Source: Alphaproteobacteria bacterium MarineAlpha3_Bin4 (GTDB taxonomy: Bacteria; Pseudomonadota; Alphaproteobacteria; Rhodospirillales; Casp-alpha2). Taken from it: a DNA stretch of 6,162 nucleotides. A program made the translations under genes and the position numbers. The notes beneath the pieces are model-generated. The model was not told where the DNA came from. It made no database searches and saw only the letters and a list, made by a program, of their open reading frames with translations. Shown piece by piece: positions 5,245 to 6,162 of this stretch (positions are counted from its first letter, which is position 1; the number at the start of each line of letters is the position of its first letter). The stretch spans positions 1 through 6,162 of the forward strand of contig PTLJ01000102.1 in the NCBI GenBank assembly GCA_002938045.1. Reading direction: 5' to 3'.

Positions 5245-6162
5245 TTGCGGCTCATTGATGTCTTGAAAGGAGCGCACGACCAAGTGACGCAAGGCGCGAC
5301 AAACATCGATACGGAAATCACCGGGCTCACCTGTGATTCTCGGCGGGTTGAACCCGGCTTTCTTTTCGCCGCCCTGCCCGGCAGCCAGGCAGATGGCCGC
5401 AGTTTCATCCCCGAGGCTCTGGCACGCGGCGCAAGCGCGGTGTTGGGGCCAACCGGGACCGCGTTCGATGACGCCGCCAACGTACTGCTGATCACTGATG
5501 ACAACCCGCGCCGCGAATATGCGCTGATGGCGGCTCGTTTCTTCACTGGGCAGCCCACCACCATCGCAGCCGTCACCGGTACCAATGGCAAGACTTCGGT
5601 AGTTTCGTTTCTCCGCCAACTATGGGCGCAGCTCGGCCACCGCTCGGCCAGCGCCGGTACGCTCGGTATTGAGTTGGCCGGGTTCGGGGATGTCAAACCG
5701 GACCACGAGCACGACTTCAATCTAACCACGCCTGATCCGGTCGACTTGCATCGCTCGCTATCCGAGCTGTGCGCAGCCGGCGTCGAACGGCTGGCGTTGG
5801 AAGCCTCCAGCCACGGGTTGCAACAGTGCCGCCTCGACGGGCTCCGCGTCACCGTCGCCGCGTTCACCAACCTGACACGCGATCACCTCGACTACCACGG
5901 CACCATGGAGGATTACCTGGGAGCCAAACTGCGCTTGTTCTCCGACGTTACTGGCGACGACGGGGTGGTGGTCATCAACGCCGATGCCGCTTACTCCGAC
6001 GCCGTCGAGGCGGCCAGCTGGGGGAGCGGTCATCGGATCATGACCTATGGCCAGGCTGGCACCGATGTGCGCCTACTCTCCGTCGGTTCGTGCGCCAAAG
6101 GTCAACACCTCAATCTTGAAGTGGCCGGCGATCTGGTCCAGGTCACCCTGCCGCTAGTCGGT
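5245..6162 (+). CDS. murE: UDP-N-acetylmuramoyl-tripeptide synthetase MurE, N-terminal part (runs off window)
   Basis: The first 306 codons of the cytoplasmic ATP-dependent ligase that adds the third amino acid (meso-diaminopimelate in most Gram-negative bacteria) to UDP-MurNAc-L-Ala-D-Glu. Visible motifs are EITGLTCDSRRVEPGFLFAA in the N-terminal uridine-binding domain (residues about 24-43), the ATP loop TGTNGKT (111-117), TTPDP (161-165) for UDP-MurNAc binding, LEASSHGL (185-192), TNLTRDHLDYHG, and Lys228 in GAKLRLF, where the carbamylated lysine of Mur ligases lies. The start is probably TTG at 5245 (MRLIDVLKGAHD) with GGAG upstream; an in-frame GTG at 5224 and one at 5284 are alternatives. 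The gap to ftsI is 34 bases, so it is probably in the same transcript. The C-terminal domain that decides diaminopimelate versus lysine is outside the window, so specificity cannot be read here. Confidence 0.96.
   Translation, partial: MRLIDVLKGAHDQVTQGATNIDTEITGLTCDSRRVEPGFLFAALPGSQADGRSFIPEALARGASAVLGPTGTAFDDAANVLLITDDNPRREYALMAARFFTGQPTTIAAVTGTNGKTSVVSFLRQLWAQLGHRSASAGTLGIELAGFGDVKPDHEHDFNLTTPDPVDLHRSLSELCAAGVERLALEASSHGLQQCRLDGLRVTVAAFTNLTRDHLDYHGTMEDYLGAKLRLFSDVTGDDGVVVINADAAYSDAVEAASWGSGHRIMTYGQAGTDVRLLSVGSCAKGQHLNLEVAGDLVQVTLPLVG

Noticed and set aside
5500..5511. DNPR in MurE, resembling the diaminopimelate-specificity motif
   Set aside because: It is at residues 86-89 in the N-terminal domain, whereas the specificity motif lies in the C-terminal domain, beyond the window.

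Overview
The window is a GC-rich stretch of bacterial chromosome with the gene order (DnaJ-like protein) - N-acetylmuramoyl-L-alanine amidase - rnpB - mraZ - rsmH - ftsL - ftsI - murE. All genes are on the + strand. It is the start of a division and cell wall (dcw) cluster. The gene order, the high GC content, the type A RNase P RNA and the style of the FtsL and FtsI proteins suggest an alphaproteobacterium, perhaps of the Rhodospirillales type. That placement is inference from gene order and protein flavour, not from a database search.

Layout: bases 1-78 hold the last 25 codons of a J-domain (DjlA-like) protein. Its stop codon overlaps the GTG start of a zinc amidase (75-746) that ends in a peptidoglycan-binding domain. 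A candidate promoter starts four bases after the amidase stop and leads into the RNase P RNA gene (about 781-1181), whose conserved core sequences and closing P1 helix are all visible. About 400 bases without a convincing protein gene follow (1182-1587). They hold the control region of the dcw operon, including a tandem array of CCCA (TGGG on the other strand) boxes spaced 10 bases apart, the known signature of MraZ binding sites.

From mraZ onward the genes are packed like one operon. mraZ and rsmH overlap at a TGATG junction, or GTGA if the alternative GTG start is used. rsmH is followed 10 bases later by ftsL, with a perfect AGGAGG ribosome site that begins in the rsmH stop codon. ftsL and ftsI overlap by ATGA. 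murE starts 34 bases after ftsI, probably at a TTG codon, and runs off the window end.

How they work together: MraZ is the likely autoregulator of the operon. RsmH methylates 16S rRNA. FtsL and FtsI are membrane components of the septal peptidoglycan synthesis machine. MurE makes its precursor in the cytoplasm. The upstream amidase probably acts in wall turnover or recycling. I see no mobile element, CRISPR array, tRNA or clearly new system. The most interesting non-coding feature is the extended MraZ box array with its long leader.
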